64,000 bases of DNA from Psychrobacter nivimaris (GCF_009812035.1 NZ_VZIZ01000009.1:1-64000); one strand, 5' to 3'. Positions 30,749 to 41,710 are shown, counted from the first letter of the stretch. Program-made: numbers and translations. The notes: generated by a model from the sequence alone, not told the origin.

Positions 30749-31126
30749 GTGAAAAGCAACCGACCTATTGATCTGCCTTTAAGCCAAGTGATTAGCGTTA
30801 ATCGCTCACCGATCGCGATCGCCTCTATCTTGCATCGTATCTCTGGCATTATTTTATTTTTATTGATTCCTGTCATGTTATGGATACTACAGAACTCATT
30901 GGCATCGCCTGAGAGTTTTGCGACCGTATTTGACAACGTACTTGTGCGCTTTTTAGCATGGATATTTGTTGCTGCCATTGCATATCATTTTGTAATGGGT
31001 ATCAAACATTTATTTGCTGATATGGGTATGAACGAAGAGCTAAAATCTGGCCGCACTGCCTCTATGGTCAGTTTTGTGATTGCAGCGATTTTAGTTGTCG
31101 CGTCATTTGTATGGGTGATGTTCTAA
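30749..31126 (+). CDS. sdhC: Succinate dehydrogenase cytochrome b556 subunit
   Basis: SdhC is one of two membrane anchors of succinate dehydrogenase (complex II) and helps bind haem b and ubiquinone. The family start NRPIDLPL, the SPIAIASILHRISGI quinone/haem segment and the HFVMGIKHLFADMG haem-ligand region are visible, with three membrane spans. I favour the GTG at 30749 (125 aa) because AAGGA lies eight bases upstream; an ATG at 30740 in the same frame overlaps that ribosome site. The stop overlaps the sdhD start (TAATG). Confidence 0.9.
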   Translation: MKSNRPIDLPLSQVISVNRSPIAIASILHRISGIILFLLIPVMLWILQNSLASPESFATVFDNVLVRFLAWIFVAAIAYHFVMGIKHLFADMGMNEELKSGRTASMVSFVIAAILVVASFVWVMF

Positions 31127-31533
31127 TGATAAAAAATGATTCAGGAATCAAAAGTGCTACTGGTCTGACAGGTTCAGGCTCACGTGATTGGATTATTCAG
31201 CGTATTAGTGCTGTTGTTTTAGCCGTTTATAGTGTGGTGTTGCTGGGCTTCTTTTTGACCCATGGCGATGTCACTTTTGTTGAATGGTCATCATTTATGA
31301 CCAGCCTACCGATGCGTCTATTCAGCTTGGTTGCAGTACTTGCACTAGCTGGTCATGCTTGGGTTGGGATGTGGACAGTATTTACTGACTATATTACAAC
31401 AGGCAAACTGGGCTCAAGCGCAGCAGGTTTACGTTTAGTACTACAGTCATTGATGATTATCGCTATTTTAGTATTTCTATTTTGGGGCATCATGATTTTT
31501 TGGGGTAACGGTTTCGGTATCGCTGCCGTTTAA
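31126..31533 (+). CDS. sdhD: Succinate dehydrogenase membrane anchor subunit
   Basis: SdhD (135 aa) completes the complex II membrane anchor. SGSRDWIIQRISAVVLAVYSVVL and LAGHAWVGMWTVFTDYI are family features, with three membrane spans and the haem-ligand histidine in the second. The ATG at 31126 overlaps the sdhC stop by one base, which indicates translational coupling; a start at 31111 would run into sdhC. The next gene sdhA begins only after 331 bp. Confidence 0.92.
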   Translation: MIKNDSGIKSATGLTGSGSRDWIIQRISAVVLAVYSVVLLGFFLTHGDVTFVEWSSFMTSLPMRLFSLVAVLALAGHAWVGMWTVFTDYITTGKLGSSAAGLRLVLQSLMIIAILVFLFWGIMIFWGNGFGIAAV

Positions 31534-31864
31534 CCATCTCATAAAAAGCTCTGATATCTATATATAACGACGGATGCATCCAACTAATACATTAGTTGGC
31601 AAAGTATTTTAGAGTCATCCGTTGATAGCCAAGAATAGTCATAGCATTGGACTGGCATTACTGATCAGCTAATCTGATTATAGTTGAGTAGGCTTAGTTC
31701 AGTATAACGATAGATATGCAAATTAAGTGGTTAATGATTATTGAGAGTCTTTATTTTATAAGCGTATGAAATGGCCAAATAGTAAGCCTTTATAGCTGTA
31801 ATAGAGATGTCTTAAACAGTCTTTGATTTACTTTTACGCATTAACAGGCATTAGGAAAACCGTA
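31534..31864. other. sdhD-sdhA intercistronic region
   Basis: A 331-bp untranslated gap lies inside the sdh operon. It contains a nested hairpin at 31570-31622, listed separately. No gene was recognised. Confidence 0.5.
31570..31622 (+). other. Nested RNA hairpin between sdhD and sdhA
   Basis: The outer arms ACGGATG (31570-31576) and CATCCGT (31616-31622) enclose an inner stem, CCAACTAA with TTAGTTGG (31580-31587 and 31592-31599). There is no T-tract, so it is not a terminator. It may be an mRNA processing or stability element. Confidence 0.4.
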
Positions 31865-33715
31865 ATGGCAACTAGACAAGACAATACCATTAGTAATATC
31901 AAGACCCTAAACTACGATGCAGTTATCGTTGGTGGCGGCGGCTCAGGTATGCGTGCTTCATTGCATTTAGCGGAAGCAGGCATGAAGGTTGCAGTCCTTA
32001 CCAAAGTATTCCCAACGCGTTCGCACACAGTTGCCGCTCAGGGTGGTATCGGTGCAAGTTTGGGTAACATGAGCAATGACAACTGGCACTTTCACTTCTA
32101 TGATACCGTTAAAGGATCAGATTGGTTAGGTGACCAAGACGCTATCGAATATATGTGCCGTGAAGCGCCAAAAGTAGTCTATGAGCTTGAGCACATGGGT
32201 ATGCCGTTTGACCGTAACGAAGACGGTACGATTTATCAGCGTCCGTTCGGTGGTCACACGTCTAACTATGGCGAAAAAGCAGTACAACGTGCTTGTGCCG
32301 CTGCTGACCGTACAGGTCATGCACTACTACATACGCTATATCAGAAAAACCTAGAGCAGGGTACTGAGTTCTTTATCGAGTGGATCGCTCTTGATTTGAT
32401 CAAAGACGAAGCTGGTAACATCAACGGTGTGGTCGCGCTTGAGCAAGAGACGGGTACGATTGCAGTATTCCAGTCACCAATTACTGTCCTAGCGACAGGT
32501 GGTGCTGGTCGTATCTTCGCAGCTTCTACCAATGCTTATATTAATACTGGTGACGGTATTGGCATGGCAGTACGTGCTGGTATTCCGTTGCAAGACATGG
32601 AGTTCTGGCAGTTCCACCCAACTGGTGTCCATGGTGCAGGTGTACTATTGACTGAAGGTTGCCGCGGTGAAGGTGCTATCTTGCGTAACAAAGATGGCGA
32701 AGCGTTCATGGAGCGTTATGCACCAACCGTGAAAGACTTGGCACCGCGTGATCTTGTATCGCGCTCAATGGACCAAGAAATCAAAGAAGGCCGTGGTTGT
32801 GGTCCTAATGCTGATCATATCGTAATGGATATGACGCATCTAGGTGTTGAAACCATCATGAAGCGTCTACCATCAGTATTTGAGATTGGTAAAAACTTCG
32901 CCAACGTTGACATCACTAAAGAGCCAATTCCAGTAATCCCAACCATTCACTACATGATGGGTGGTATTCCAACCACTATTCATGGTCAAGTGATTGTACC
33001 GGATCTAGAAGCAGGTACGGATGAAGACGGCCTATATGCTAAAGGCAATGTGGTGAAAGGTCTTTATGCAATCGGTGAATGTGCTTGTGTAAGTGTACAT
33101 GGTGCTAATCGTCTAGGTACGAACTCTCTACTAGATCTATTGGTATTTGGCCGTGCAGCTGGTAAGCATATTGTTGATGAGTTCCATCATGCTGATCATA
33201 ACTATAAGCCGCTTGATCCACGCGTCCTTGACTTTACAGTGAAGCGTTTAGACAAACTGCAACAGTCTACTGAAGGCTACAACGCGCAAGACGTGGCTGA
33301 TGAGATTCGTGCTACGATGCAAAAACACGCTAGTGTATTCCGTACGCAAGCGATGATGGACGAAGGCGTTGAGAAAATTTTAGCGCTAGGTGAAAAGATC
33401 GACAAGATCCATCTTGGCGATAAATCACAAGTGTTCAACACAGCGCGTATTGAAGCATTCGAAGTTGCTAACTTGTATGAAGTAGCAAAAGCGACAATGA
33501 TATCTGCAGCGAAGCGTCATGAAAGCCGCGGCGCGCACAGTGTATCCGATTATGATCGTCCAGAAGATGATGATTACGCACCTAACGGCCGTAATGACCA
33601 CGATTGGATGAAGCATACTTTATGGTACTCTGAAGGTAATCGCATCATTTATAAGCCAGTACGTAAAGTGCCATTAACCGTTGATTATATCGAACCAAAA
33701 GTCCGCGTCTACTAA
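31865..33715 (+). CDS. sdhA: Succinate dehydrogenase flavoprotein subunit
   Basis: SdhA oxidises succinate to fumarate with covalently bound FAD. The nucleotide-binding start AVIVGGGGSGMRA, the FAD-attachment region RSHTVAAQGG and the active-site segment HPTGVHGAG are intact. The ATG at 31865 has AGGA about ten bases upstream and gives 616 residues; a longer frame from 31823 adds an unconserved leader. Part of the sdhCDAB operon. Confidence 0.96.
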   Translation: MATRQDNTISNIKTLNYDAVIVGGGGSGMRASLHLAEAGMKVAVLTKVFPTRSHTVAAQGGIGASLGNMSNDNWHFHFYDTVKGSDWLGDQDAIEYMCREAPKVVYELEHMGMPFDRNEDGTIYQRPFGGHTSNYGEKAVQRACAAADRTGHALLHTLYQKNLEQGTEFFIEWIALDLIKDEAGNINGVVALEQETGTIAVFQSPITVLATGGAGRIFAASTNAYINTGDGIGMAVRAGIPLQDMEFWQFHPTGVHGAGVLLTEGCRGEGAILRNKDGEAFMERYAPTVKDLAPRDLVSRSMDQEIKEGRGCGPNADHIVMDMTHLGVETIMKRLPSVFEIGKNFANVDITKEPIPVIPTIHYMMGGIPTTIHGQVIVPDLEAGTDEDGLYAKGNVVKGLYAIGECACVSVHGANRLGTNSLLDLLVFGRAAGKHIVDEFHHADHNYKPLDPRVLDFTVKRLDKLQQSTEGYNAQDVADEIRATMQKHASVFRTQAMMDEGVEKILALGEKIDKIHLGDKSQVFNTARIEAFEVANLYEVAKATMISAAKRHESRGAHSVSDYDRPEDDDYAPNGRNDHDWMKHTLWYSEGNRIIYKPVRKVPLTVDYIEPKVRVY

Positions 33716-33938
33716 TTCTAGACTGCATACTTTATATATAGTTGATAGATAACAGCAGTGTTAACGTTTTATCCCTTATTAATTTATTAAAAAGGTGACC
33801 GCCAGCTACATGCTCATGCCAGCGCTACGACGCTATTAATTGGTATCCGATATTGGTTATCAGTACTGATTAATAGCTAGCGCAAATATGTTGCAATCTT
33901 TGTATGCCCGCCATCACCTACGTGTGGAGTTTAGCATT

Positions 33939-34649
33939 ATGAGCCGAGGTACTCGCACCATCGAAATCTATCGCTACGATCCTGATCTGGACGCAGCGCC
34001 ACGCATGCAAACTTATACGATTGAGCTACTTGATTCAGATCGTATGTTGCTTGACGTATTATTACGCCTAAAGAAAGAAGATGAAACGCTTACTTTCCGT
34101 CGCTCTTGCCGTGAAGGTATTTGTGGCTCTGACGGCATGAACATCAATGGTAAGAACGGTTTGGCATGTCTAATCAACATGAACACGCTACCAGAAAAAG
34201 TAACGGTTCGTCCGCTACCTGGTTTGCCAGTGGTTCGTGACTTGGTTGTCGATATGAACCAGTTCTATGAGCAGTATGAGAAAGTACATCCGTACTTAAT
34301 TAATGATCAGCCAGCACCGCCAACAGAGCGTTTACAGTCGCCTGAACAGCGTGAAAAGCTGAACGGTCTATACGAATGTATCCTATGTGCTTGCTGTTCA
34401 ACCAGCTGCCCATCTTTCTGGTGGAACCCTGATAAGTTCTTAGGTCCATCAGCGTTACTGCATGCTTATCGCTTCGTTGCTGATAGCCGTGACGGTGATA
34501 CTCAAGCGCGTTTAGCTCGCTTAGACGATCCGTTTAGCTTGTTCCGTTGCCGCGGTATCATGAACTGTGTATCAGTTTGTCCAAAAGGCTTGAATCCAAC
34601 CAAAGCAATCGGTCACTTACGTAATATGTTGATTGACCAAGCTGGTTAA
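33939..34649 (+). CDS. sdhB: Succinate dehydrogenase iron-sulfur subunit
   Basis: SdhB (236 aa) passes electrons from FAD to ubiquinone through three Fe-S clusters. The [2Fe-2S] cysteines are in CREGICGSDGMNINGKNGLAC, and the [4Fe-4S] and [3Fe-4S] cysteines in CILCACCSTSCP and CRGIMNCVSVCPKGLNP. The ATG at 33939 has GGAG nine bases upstream; the frame is open to an earlier ATG at 33888 that adds 17 residues. It ends the sdh operon with a strong terminator after it. Confidence 0.95.
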   Translation: MSRGTRTIEIYRYDPDLDAAPRMQTYTIELLDSDRMLLDVLLRLKKEDETLTFRRSCREGICGSDGMNINGKNGLACLINMNTLPEKVTVRPLPGLPVVRDLVVDMNQFYEQYEKVHPYLINDQPAPPTERLQSPEQREKLNGLYECILCACCSTSCPSFWWNPDKFLGPSALLHAYRFVADSRDGDTQARLARLDDPFSLFRCRGIMNCVSVCPKGLNPTKAIGHLRNMLIDQAG

Positions 34650-34682
34650 GCATAAATAATTGATCCTTATAGTTACTATACG

Positions 34683-34716
34683 AAAAACACCACCTATTCA
34701 TTAGGTGGTGTTTTTG
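34683..34716 (+). terminator. Rho-independent terminator of sdhCDAB
   Basis: Perfect arms AACACCACCTA and TAGGTGGTGTT enclose a 5-base loop and run into TTT, 33 bases after sdhB. Confidence 0.88.
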
Positions 34717-34917
34717 TTAGTTAAAAAGCTGATATATAGATTTACTACTTTGTATAGCTAACTTGTCATTTAAAAGTATAGTGAATTTAGCCTATTGAAA
34801 AATAGGTATTAAATGATTTAAGAGTAAAACTGTATGGTCAATACGTTGGTCGTATGTAAGAAGAAATAATATATAGACAATCACCCTATATAATCGAATA
34901 TAGACATAGTCGAATTT

Positions 34918-34926
34918 TGGTATAAT
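34918..34926 (+). promoter_or_regulatory. Extended -10 promoter candidate for the suc operon
   Basis: TGGTATAAT fits the extended -10 form (TGn-TATAAT) and lies about 630 bp upstream of sucA. No good -35 is visible. Such motifs are common in AT-rich DNA, so support is limited. Confidence 0.3.
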
Positions 34927-35556
34927 TGTATTTAATAAGATGATCAAAGCATCTTTTTTAGCGCTTAATATGTGCCGTTCGAGCAGATTATGACATTATC
35001 AGGCTAAAATACTATGCGCACAATGATTATGCGTTTATAATTGATGATAGATATTCATTACATAAATACCTAGTATTGAATAAACAAACTATGTCGCAAA
35101 AAATGGGCATGATAATCTATACAGCAATGTATGTCTGTCTGAAAAGGCAGAATTTATCAGCAAATTTAGGGTAATTCAGCATTAATAACCAGTTTATAGG
35201 TTAGCTGAAAATATAATTGTCTATTAATAGCTTATCATTAATGGATTGGTTATGACTCAAAGAAGTATATATAAATTAATGTTGTGAAACGAGCTAGATA
35301 AGAAAACTGAGCGTTCACAAATAGTTTTATTTTTAGACGGGTATTGCAATAAGACTTGTTACCACTATTTAGCATCACTTGCTCTTGTAGACAATGACAG
35401 CAATATTCTATGGTGATGGCAATACTTAGGGATAAAAGTGTTTTATCGAATAGTATTTAACAGGATATGACACATTGTCTAACTACCTGAGCATACAACG
35501 ACTGACACAATAATAAGCACGATTCCATTCATTTATCTATCAAATAGACGATTATT

Positions 35557-38433
35557 ATGAATAGTATAACCAAAGAAAAATCTGGCCAAGTACATACTGA
35601 ACTGGCTGCCGATAACGCCAACTATATAGAAGCTCTCTACGAGCAATACCTAACAGACCCTGATAGTGTTGATACTGACTGGCAGACGTACTTTGAACAG
35701 TATAAGTCGCAGAACGATGCTCAGCACAACGCTATCAAAGATCAGTTCTTACTACTTGCTCGTAATCAAACGGCAAATAAGAGTAGCAGTACTGATACCG
35801 ACTCTGGCAGCTCTGCCAACTGTGATCCTAAACAGATGGGCGTACAGCAATTAATCTCAGCATACCGTCGTCGCGGTCATCGCCGTGCCAAACTTGATCC
35901 TTTAGATTTGCATCCACGTGCAGAAGTAGAAGATTTAACGCTTGCTTATCATAATTTGTCAGAAGCTGATCTCGATACCGTATTCCCGACCAATGATTTA
36001 GTTATTGGTAAAGATGAAGCGACATTGCGCGAAATCATCGAAATCATGGAACGTGTTTACTGTGGCCATATCGGTGTCGAGTATATGCACGTTACCACCA
36101 GTACAGAAAAACGCTGGATGGAAGAATACCTAGAAACCAATTTAGGCTATATCAAATTCGATAAAGAAAAACGTTTATCTATTCTTGAGCGCTTGACGGC
36201 TGCTGAAGGTCTAGAAAAATATCTTGCTCGTAAATATACAGGTGTTAAGCGTTTTGGTTTGGAAGGTGGTGAGAGCTTCATTCCTGCGATCAATGAAATC
36301 ATTCAACGTGCTGGCGGATATGGCACAAAAGAAATGGTCATTGGTATGGCTCACCGTGGCCGTCTAAACCTATTAGTCAATATTTTGGGTAAAAACCCTG
36401 CAGACTTGTTTGATGAGTTTGATGGTAAAGTACAGCCAGAAAAAGGCTCAGGTGACGTTAAATACCACAATGGTTTTTCATCTAACGTGATGACACCAGG
36501 TGGCGAAGCGCATTTGGCTTTAGCATTTAACCCATCGCATCTTGAAATTGTAGCTCCAGTACTACAAGGCTCAGTACGTGCCCGTCAAGTACGCCGTAAC
36601 GATCAGCCACTACTAGATAATACTGGTGGTAATTCAGTATTACCTATCGTGATTCATGGTGATGCTGCTTTTGCTGGTCAAGGTGTGGTTCAAGAAACTT
36701 TCCAAATGTCACAGACCCGTGCTTATACCACTGGCGGTACTGTGCATATCGTGATTAATAACCAAGTTGGCTTTACTACTAGCCGTCAAGAAGATGTTCG
36801 TTCAACTGAATATTGTACTGACGTTGCCAAGATGGTTCATGCTCCTATCCTTCATGTAAACGGTGATGATCCTGAAGCAGTCGTATTTGCTGCTCAGTTA
36901 GCATTAGATTATCGCCATAAGTTTGATAAAGACATCATCATCGATTTGTTCTGCTATCGTCGTAATGGCCATAATGAAGCAGATGAGCCATCTGCAACTC
37001 AGCCATTGATGTACGCTGTTATTAAGAAGCTTCCGACTACTCGTACTCTTTATGCACAAAAGCTTATCGCAGAAGGTATCTTGAATGCCGAAGAAGAGAA
37101 ACAGTACGAAGATGATTATCGTGAGTCGTTAGACCGTGGTGATTATGTTGTTAGCTCATTGGTTCAAGAGCCTAACGAGCAGCTGTTTGTAGATTGGAAA
37201 CCTTATCTAGGTCATGACTTGGTTGATGACTGGGATACCAGTGTTGATATCGAAAAGCTTAAAGGCTATGGACGCCGTATGGCCGAAATGCCAGAAGGTT
37301 ATAAGCTACAACGTCAGGTTCAAAAAGTCGTTGAACAGCGTCTAGCGATGCAAACTGGCGAAGAGCCTCTTAACTGGGGTGCAGCTGAGACATTGGCGTA
37401 TGCATCATTGGTCGATAACGATGGCGTATTAGTACGTATTACTGGTGAAGATGTAGGCCGTGGTACTTTCTCACATCGTCACAGTGAAATATACAATGTC
37501 AATGATGGCAGCATGTATGTACCGTTGTCTCATTTGAGCGAAAATCAAGCGCGCTTTGCTACTTACAACTCATTGTTGTCAGAAGAAGCGGTACTAGCCT
37601 TTGAATATGGTTATGCGACTACAGTACCGAACGCATTGATCGTTTGGGAAGCACAGTTTGGTGATTTCGTTAACGGTGCTCAGGTTGTGATTGACCAGTT
37701 TATCTCAAGCGGTGAGACCAAATGGCAGCGTGTTTGTGGTTTAACGATGTTGTTACCACATGGTTTCGAAGGCCAAGGACCTGAGCATTCATCTGCACGT
37801 CTAGAGCGTTTCTTACAGCTATGTGCTGAAGACAATATGCAGGTCATTACCCCAACGACTCCTGCGCAAATTTATCATGCATTACGTCGTCAGGCAGTAC
37901 GTCCTATTCGTAAGCCACTGATCGTTATGTCACCAAAGAGCTTATTACGTCATAAGCTAGCGACTTCTAATCTAGAAGAGCTTGCGAACGGTAAGTTTGA
38001 GACGGTATTGCCAGAGATGGATGATCACAACGCAGATAAAGTGACTCGTATGGTTCTGTGTGGTGGTAAGGTTTATTATGACTTGTTAGAGCAGCGCCGC
38101 GCATTAGGTCTTGATCATGTGGCTATCGTTCGTATTGAGCAATTGTATCCATTACCAGAGACTCGCTTAATCGCTGAAATCGAAAAGTACAGCAACCTAA
38201 CCGAAATCGTATGGACGCAAGAAGAGCCATTGAACCAAGGCGCTTGGTACTATTTAGCACCGCATATGTTCCGTATTGTCGTACCGCATCCAACCAAAGC
38301 AAAAGTCATGGAGCCAGTAGCGCGTCCTCCTAGTGCAGCCCCTGCAACAGGATCACCGAAACTGCACGCTCAACAACAGCAAGCACTCATTGCTGGTGGC
38401 CTTGGTATAAGTGTTGATGAATTAGCTCAGTAA
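35557..38433 (+). CDS. sucA: 2-oxoglutarate dehydrogenase E1 component
   Basis: SucA (958 aa) is the thiamin-diphosphate-dependent decarboxylase of the 2-oxoglutarate dehydrogenase complex. The N-terminal lipoyl-E2-docking segment ANYIEALYEQYLTDPDSVD, the MAHRGRLNLLVN region, the ThDP motif HGDAAFAGQGVVQE and the C-terminal transketolase-like part (EDVGRGTFSHRH, LLPHGFEGQGPEHSSAR) are all present. Two internal insertions typical of bacterial SucA are also there. Its start has no strong ribosome site. sucB follows after 155 bp. Confidence 0.96.
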   Translation: MNSITKEKSGQVHTELAADNANYIEALYEQYLTDPDSVDTDWQTYFEQYKSQNDAQHNAIKDQFLLLARNQTANKSSSTDTDSGSSANCDPKQMGVQQLISAYRRRGHRRAKLDPLDLHPRAEVEDLTLAYHNLSEADLDTVFPTNDLVIGKDEATLREIIEIMERVYCGHIGVEYMHVTTSTEKRWMEEYLETNLGYIKFDKEKRLSILERLTAAEGLEKYLARKYTGVKRFGLEGGESFIPAINEIIQRAGGYGTKEMVIGMAHRGRLNLLVNILGKNPADLFDEFDGKVQPEKGSGDVKYHNGFSSNVMTPGGEAHLALAFNPSHLEIVAPVLQGSVRARQVRRNDQPLLDNTGGNSVLPIVIHGDAAFAGQGVVQETFQMSQTRAYTTGGTVHIVINNQVGFTTSRQEDVRSTEYCTDVAKMVHAPILHVNGDDPEAVVFAAQLALDYRHKFDKDIIIDLFCYRRNGHNEADEPSATQPLMYAVIKKLPTTRTLYAQKLIAEGILNAEEEKQYEDDYRESLDRGDYVVSSLVQEPNEQLFVDWKPYLGHDLVDDWDTSVDIEKLKGYGRRMAEMPEGYKLQRQVQKVVEQRLAMQTGEEPLNWGAAETLAYASLVDNDGVLVRITGEDVGRGTFSHRHSEIYNVNDGSMYVPLSHLSENQARFATYNSLLSEEAVLAFEYGYATTVPNALIVWEAQFGDFVNGAQVVIDQFISSGETKWQRVCGLTMLLPHGFEGQGPEHSSARLERFLQLCAEDNMQVITPTTPAQIYHALRRQAVRPIRKPLIVMSPKSLLRHKLATSNLEELANGKFETVLPEMDDHNADKVTRMVLCGGKVYYDLLEQRRALGLDHVAIVRIEQLYPLPETRLIAEIEKYSNLTEIVWTQEEPLNQGAWYYLAPHMFRIVVPHPTKAKVMEPVARPPSAAPATGSPKLHAQQQQALIAGGLGISVDELAQ

Positions 38434-38588
38434 CACCTTGTCTAATCAAAAGATTATAGAAGATAAATGAATCAGGCGATGACAGTCAGTGTTTTTTAAT
38501 AAAATATAAGCAAAGTTATTAGAAAACTACTGACTGCCTATCACGACTTAATAATAAGTATGAATATCCAAATCTAAGGAGTATATCG

Positions 38589-39836
38589 ATGGCTGACATC
38601 AAAGCCCCCGTTTTTCCAGAATCGGTTGCCGATGGCACAATCGTTGAGTGGCACGTCACTGAAGGTCAACAAGTTAATCGTGATGACCTATTGGCTGAAA
38701 TTGAAACTGATAAAGTTGTATTAGAAGTTGTGGCACCTGATGATGGTGTATTGACCAAAATCGTGAAGCAAGTTGACGATACTGTATTGTCTGATGAGCT
38801 TATCGCTCAGTTTGAAGCTGGTGCAAATGCTGGTGCTAGCGCAGAAGAAGCGCCAGCAGTAGATCCTGATCAACCAGCTGCGCCAGTTCAAGCAAAACAA
38901 GCTGCCGATGGTGGCGAGCCTGTTCAAGTAACAGATAAGAAAGGCGAAGCTGATCATAAAGATCAAAGCCCAGCAGTTCGTAAAGCAGCAAAAGAGTCAG
39001 GTGTAGACCCTAAAGAAGTTGAAGGTAGTGGCCGCGGTGGTCGTGTAACCAAAACTGATATGGCTAACCCAACATTGAAATCAGACAGCAGCATCAAGTC
39101 TGATAGCGGCCGTCCTGTCGCTGAATCAATGGGTGAGCGTACTGAAAAACGTGTTCCAATGACTCGTCTTCGTAAGCGTGTTGCTGAGCGTCTATTATCA
39201 GCATCACAAGATACTGCTATGTTGACGACGTTTAACGAAGTGAACATGAAGCCATTAATGGACATGCGTGCTAAGTACAAAGAGAAATTCGAAAAGCGTC
39301 ATGGTGTACGTTTAGGCTTTATGTCGTTATTCGTAAAAGCAGCGACAGAAGCACTAAAACGCTTCCCAGCAGTAAACGCTTCACTAGATGGCGATGATAT
39401 TGTTTATCATGGTTTCTATGATATCGGCGTAGCAGTATCTTCAGATCGCGGTCTAGTTGTTCCAGTACTACGTGATACTGATCGCATGAGTATGGCTGAC
39501 GTTGAAAGCACAATCCGTGAGTTTGGCGGTAAAGCACAACAAGGTAAGCTTGGTCTAGAAGACATGACTGGCGGCACGTTCACTATCTCTAACGGTGGTG
39601 TATTTGGTTCATTAATGTCAACACCTATCTTGAACCCACCACAAACTGCTATCCTAGGTATGCACGCTATCAATGACCGTCCAATGGCTGTCGATGGTAA
39701 AGTTGAAATCTTACCAATGATGTACCTAGCGCTATCTTATGATCATCGTATGATTGATGGTAAAGAAGCAGTACAGTTCTTGGTAACTATCAAAGAGTTG
39801 GTCGAAGACCCTGCAATGCTACTACTAGACCTGTAA
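38589..39836 (+). CDS. sucB: Dihydrolipoamide succinyltransferase (E2 of 2-oxoglutarate dehydrogenase)
   Basis: SucB (415 aa) carries the lipoyl arm and transfers the succinyl group to CoA. The lipoyl lysine lies in ETDKVVLEV (about residue 43), followed by an Ala/Pro-rich linker, the E3-binding domain ([15 protein letters not shown]) and the acyltransferase core ending with [16 protein letters not shown] hairpin follows before lpdA. Confidence 0.96.
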   Translation: MADIKAPVFPESVADGTIVEWHVTEGQQVNRDDLLAEIETDKVVLEVVAPDDGVLTKIVKQVDDTVLSDELIAQFEAGANAGASAEEAPAVDPDQPAAPVQAKQAADGGEPVQVTDKKGEADHKDQSPAVRKAAKESGVDPKEVEGSGRGGRVTKTDMANPTLKSDSSIKSDSGRPVAESMGERTEKRVPMTRLRKRVAERLLSASQDTAMLTTFNEVNMKPLMDMRAKYKEKFEKRHGVRLGFMSLFVKAATEALKRFPAVNASLDGDDIVYHGFYDIGVAVSSDRGLVVPVLRDTDRMSMADVESTIREFGGKAQQGKLGLEDMTGGTFTISNGGVFGSLMSTPILNPPQTAILGMHAINDRPMAVDGKVEILPMMYLALSYDHRMIDGKEAVQFLVTIKELVEDPAMLLLDL

Positions 39837-39842
39837 GCTTTT

Positions 39843-39877
39843 AAGCTTGTATTGGCAACCGCTGATACAAGCTTTTT
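39843..39877 (+). terminator. Intercistronic hairpin after sucB
   Basis: Perfect 10-bp arms AAGCTTGTAT and ATACAAGCTT, with a 12-base loop and a short T-run, lie just after the sucB stop. It could cause partial termination within the suc operon or protect the sucB 3' end. Confidence 0.55.
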
Positions 39878-40097
39878 AACTTTGGTATAGATAATGATTT
39901 TTATGAATCAGCGATTACTTGATGCGCTGATAACTGTATTTAAATGAATTTAATAATGGTGACTTGCTATCGATTATCGATGAGTGAGTTTCTCTCACGG
40001 ACATAGCGTATTAGCTATCAAGTGTAGATAACGCTGATCTATCAGCGAGATAACAACCAGTTTAAATGACACATACAATTAAAAATAGGAACGTACT

Positions 40098-41552
40098 ATG
40101 AAAGACAATTATGATTTAGTCGTCATCGGCGGCGGTCCTGGTGGTTACGAAGCCGCTATCCGTGCAGGTCAGTTAGGTATGAGCGTTGCTTGTATTGAAA
40201 AGCGCGTTTATAAAGGCGAGCCAGCACTTGGCGGTACTTGCTTAAACGTTGGTTGTATCCCATCAAAAGCCCTACTTGACAGCTCACATCGTTACGAAGC
40301 TACTAAGCATGACCTTGACGAGCACGGTATCAGTACTGGTGACGTTGCTATCAATATCGAAAAAATGATAGAGCGTAAAGAAGGTATTGTTAAGCAGTTG
40401 ACTGGCGGTGTTGCTGCGTTGCTAAAAGGCAATGGTGTTGATTGGCTACAGGGCTGGGGTACATTGGTTGATGGCACGGGCACTGACAAAAAAGTCAAAT
40501 TTACTGCTCTAGAAGACGAAAGCGAAACGACGATCACTGCTAAGAATGTCATTCTTGCGGCAGGTTCTGTGCCTATCGAGATTCCTGTTGCCAAAACTGA
40601 CGGTGACCGTATCGTTGATTCAACTGGCGCACTTGATTTCACTGAAGTACCTAAGCGTCTAGGCGTTATCGGTGCTGGTGTTATCGGTCTTGAGCTTGGT
40701 TCAGTATGGCGTCGTCTAGGTGCAGAAGTAGTGGTGTATGAAGCACTTCCTAGCTTCTTAGCTGCTGCTGACAAAGACATCTCAAAAGAAGCTGGCAAAA
40801 TGTTGAAAAAGCAAGGTCTTGATATCCGTGTCGATACCAAAGTAACCAATGCTGAAGTACAAGGTGACCAAGTTGTCGTCACTAGCGAAAGCAAAGGCGA
40901 ATCGAGCGAGGAGAGCTTTGATAAGCTAATCGTTTGTGTTGGTCGTCGCGCTTATTCTGAGAAACTGCTTGGCGATGACAGCGGTATCACGTTGACTGAA
41001 CGTGGCCTTATCGATGTTAATGACCAATGCAAAACCAATCTTGATGGCGTTTATGCTATCGGTGATTTGGTCCGTGGTCCTATGCTTGCGCACAAAGCAA
41101 TGGAAGAGGGCATGATGGCTGTTGAGCGTATTCATGGCGAAAAACCTCAAGTTAACTATGACACTATCATCAATGTCATTTATACTCACCCAGAAATCGC
41201 ATGGGTAGGTTTGACTGAGCAAGAAGCTGAAGAAGCTGGCTATGAAGTTAAAACAGGTTCTTTCAACTTAGCTGCTAACGGTCGTGCATTAGCGCAAAGT
41301 GAAGCACAAGGCTCTATCAAAGTTGTTGCTGATGCGAAAACAGATCGTCTATTAGGTATGCATGCTATCGCTGCTGGTGCTGGTGATATCGTCCATCAAG
41401 GTATGATCGCGATGGAATTTGTTTCTAGTATCGAAGACTTGCAGTTGATGACATTTGCTCATCCAACTATCTCAGAAGCCGTGCATGAAGCTGCTCTATC
41501 TGCAGATGGCCGTGCTATCCACGCTATCCAGCGCAAAAAACGTAAGAAATAA
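40098..41552 (+). CDS. lpdA: Dihydrolipoyl dehydrogenase (E3)
   Basis: LpdA (484 aa) is the flavoprotein that reoxidises dihydrolipoamide. Its FAD motif [20 protein letters not shown], the redox disulfide in [16 protein letters not shown] and the C-terminal His-Glu region [14 protein letters not shown] are present. It sits between sucB and sucC, so it probably serves the 2-oxoglutarate dehydrogenase. The AGGAACG preceding the ATG is a good ribosome site. Confidence 0.95.
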   Translation: MKDNYDLVVIGGGPGGYEAAIRAGQLGMSVACIEKRVYKGEPALGGTCLNVGCIPSKALLDSSHRYEATKHDLDEHGISTGDVAINIEKMIERKEGIVKQLTGGVAALLKGNGVDWLQGWGTLVDGTGTDKKVKFTALEDESETTITAKNVILAAGSVPIEIPVAKTDGDRIVDSTGALDFTEVPKRLGVIGAGVIGLELGSVWRRLGAEVVVYEALPSFLAAADKDISKEAGKMLKKQGLDIRVDTKVTNAEVQGDQVVVTSESKGESSEESFDKLIVCVGRRAYSEKLLGDDSGITLTERGLIDVNDQCKTNLDGVYAIGDLVRGPMLAHKAMEEGMMAVERIHGEKPQVNYDTIINVIYTHPEIAWVGLTEQEAEEAGYEVKTGSFNLAANGRALAQSEAQGSIKVVADAKTDRLLGMHAIAAGAGDIVHQGMIAMEFVSSIEDLQLMTFAHPTISEAVHEAALSADGRAIHAIQRKKRKK

Positions 41553-41710
41553 GTAGTTGCTCGTTTAGTTATTATCGATTTACAACCTGATTGGGGTATC
41601 GCTATCTTGGTGATACCACAATCATGAGTGCGTCAGACGTATGATTAATATGTATATGTGCGCACTTGATTTCACTTTTTATTAATTGTAAAAAATAAAG
41701 GATACAATCA

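Larger units (their letters stand above)
34650..35556. other. sdhB-sucA intergenic region
   Basis: This gap of about 900 bp holds the sdh terminator near its left end and an extended -10 promoter candidate at 34918-34926. The rest is very AT-rich (many TATAT/AATA stretches) with no open frame worth reporting and no recognised RNA. It separates the sdh and suc transcripts. Confidence 0.5.

Noticed and set aside
40292..40894. 200-codon minus-strand open frame inside lpdA
   Set aside because: It is antisense to a fully conserved gene, and its Ser/Thr-rich composition reflects the codon pattern of lpdA.
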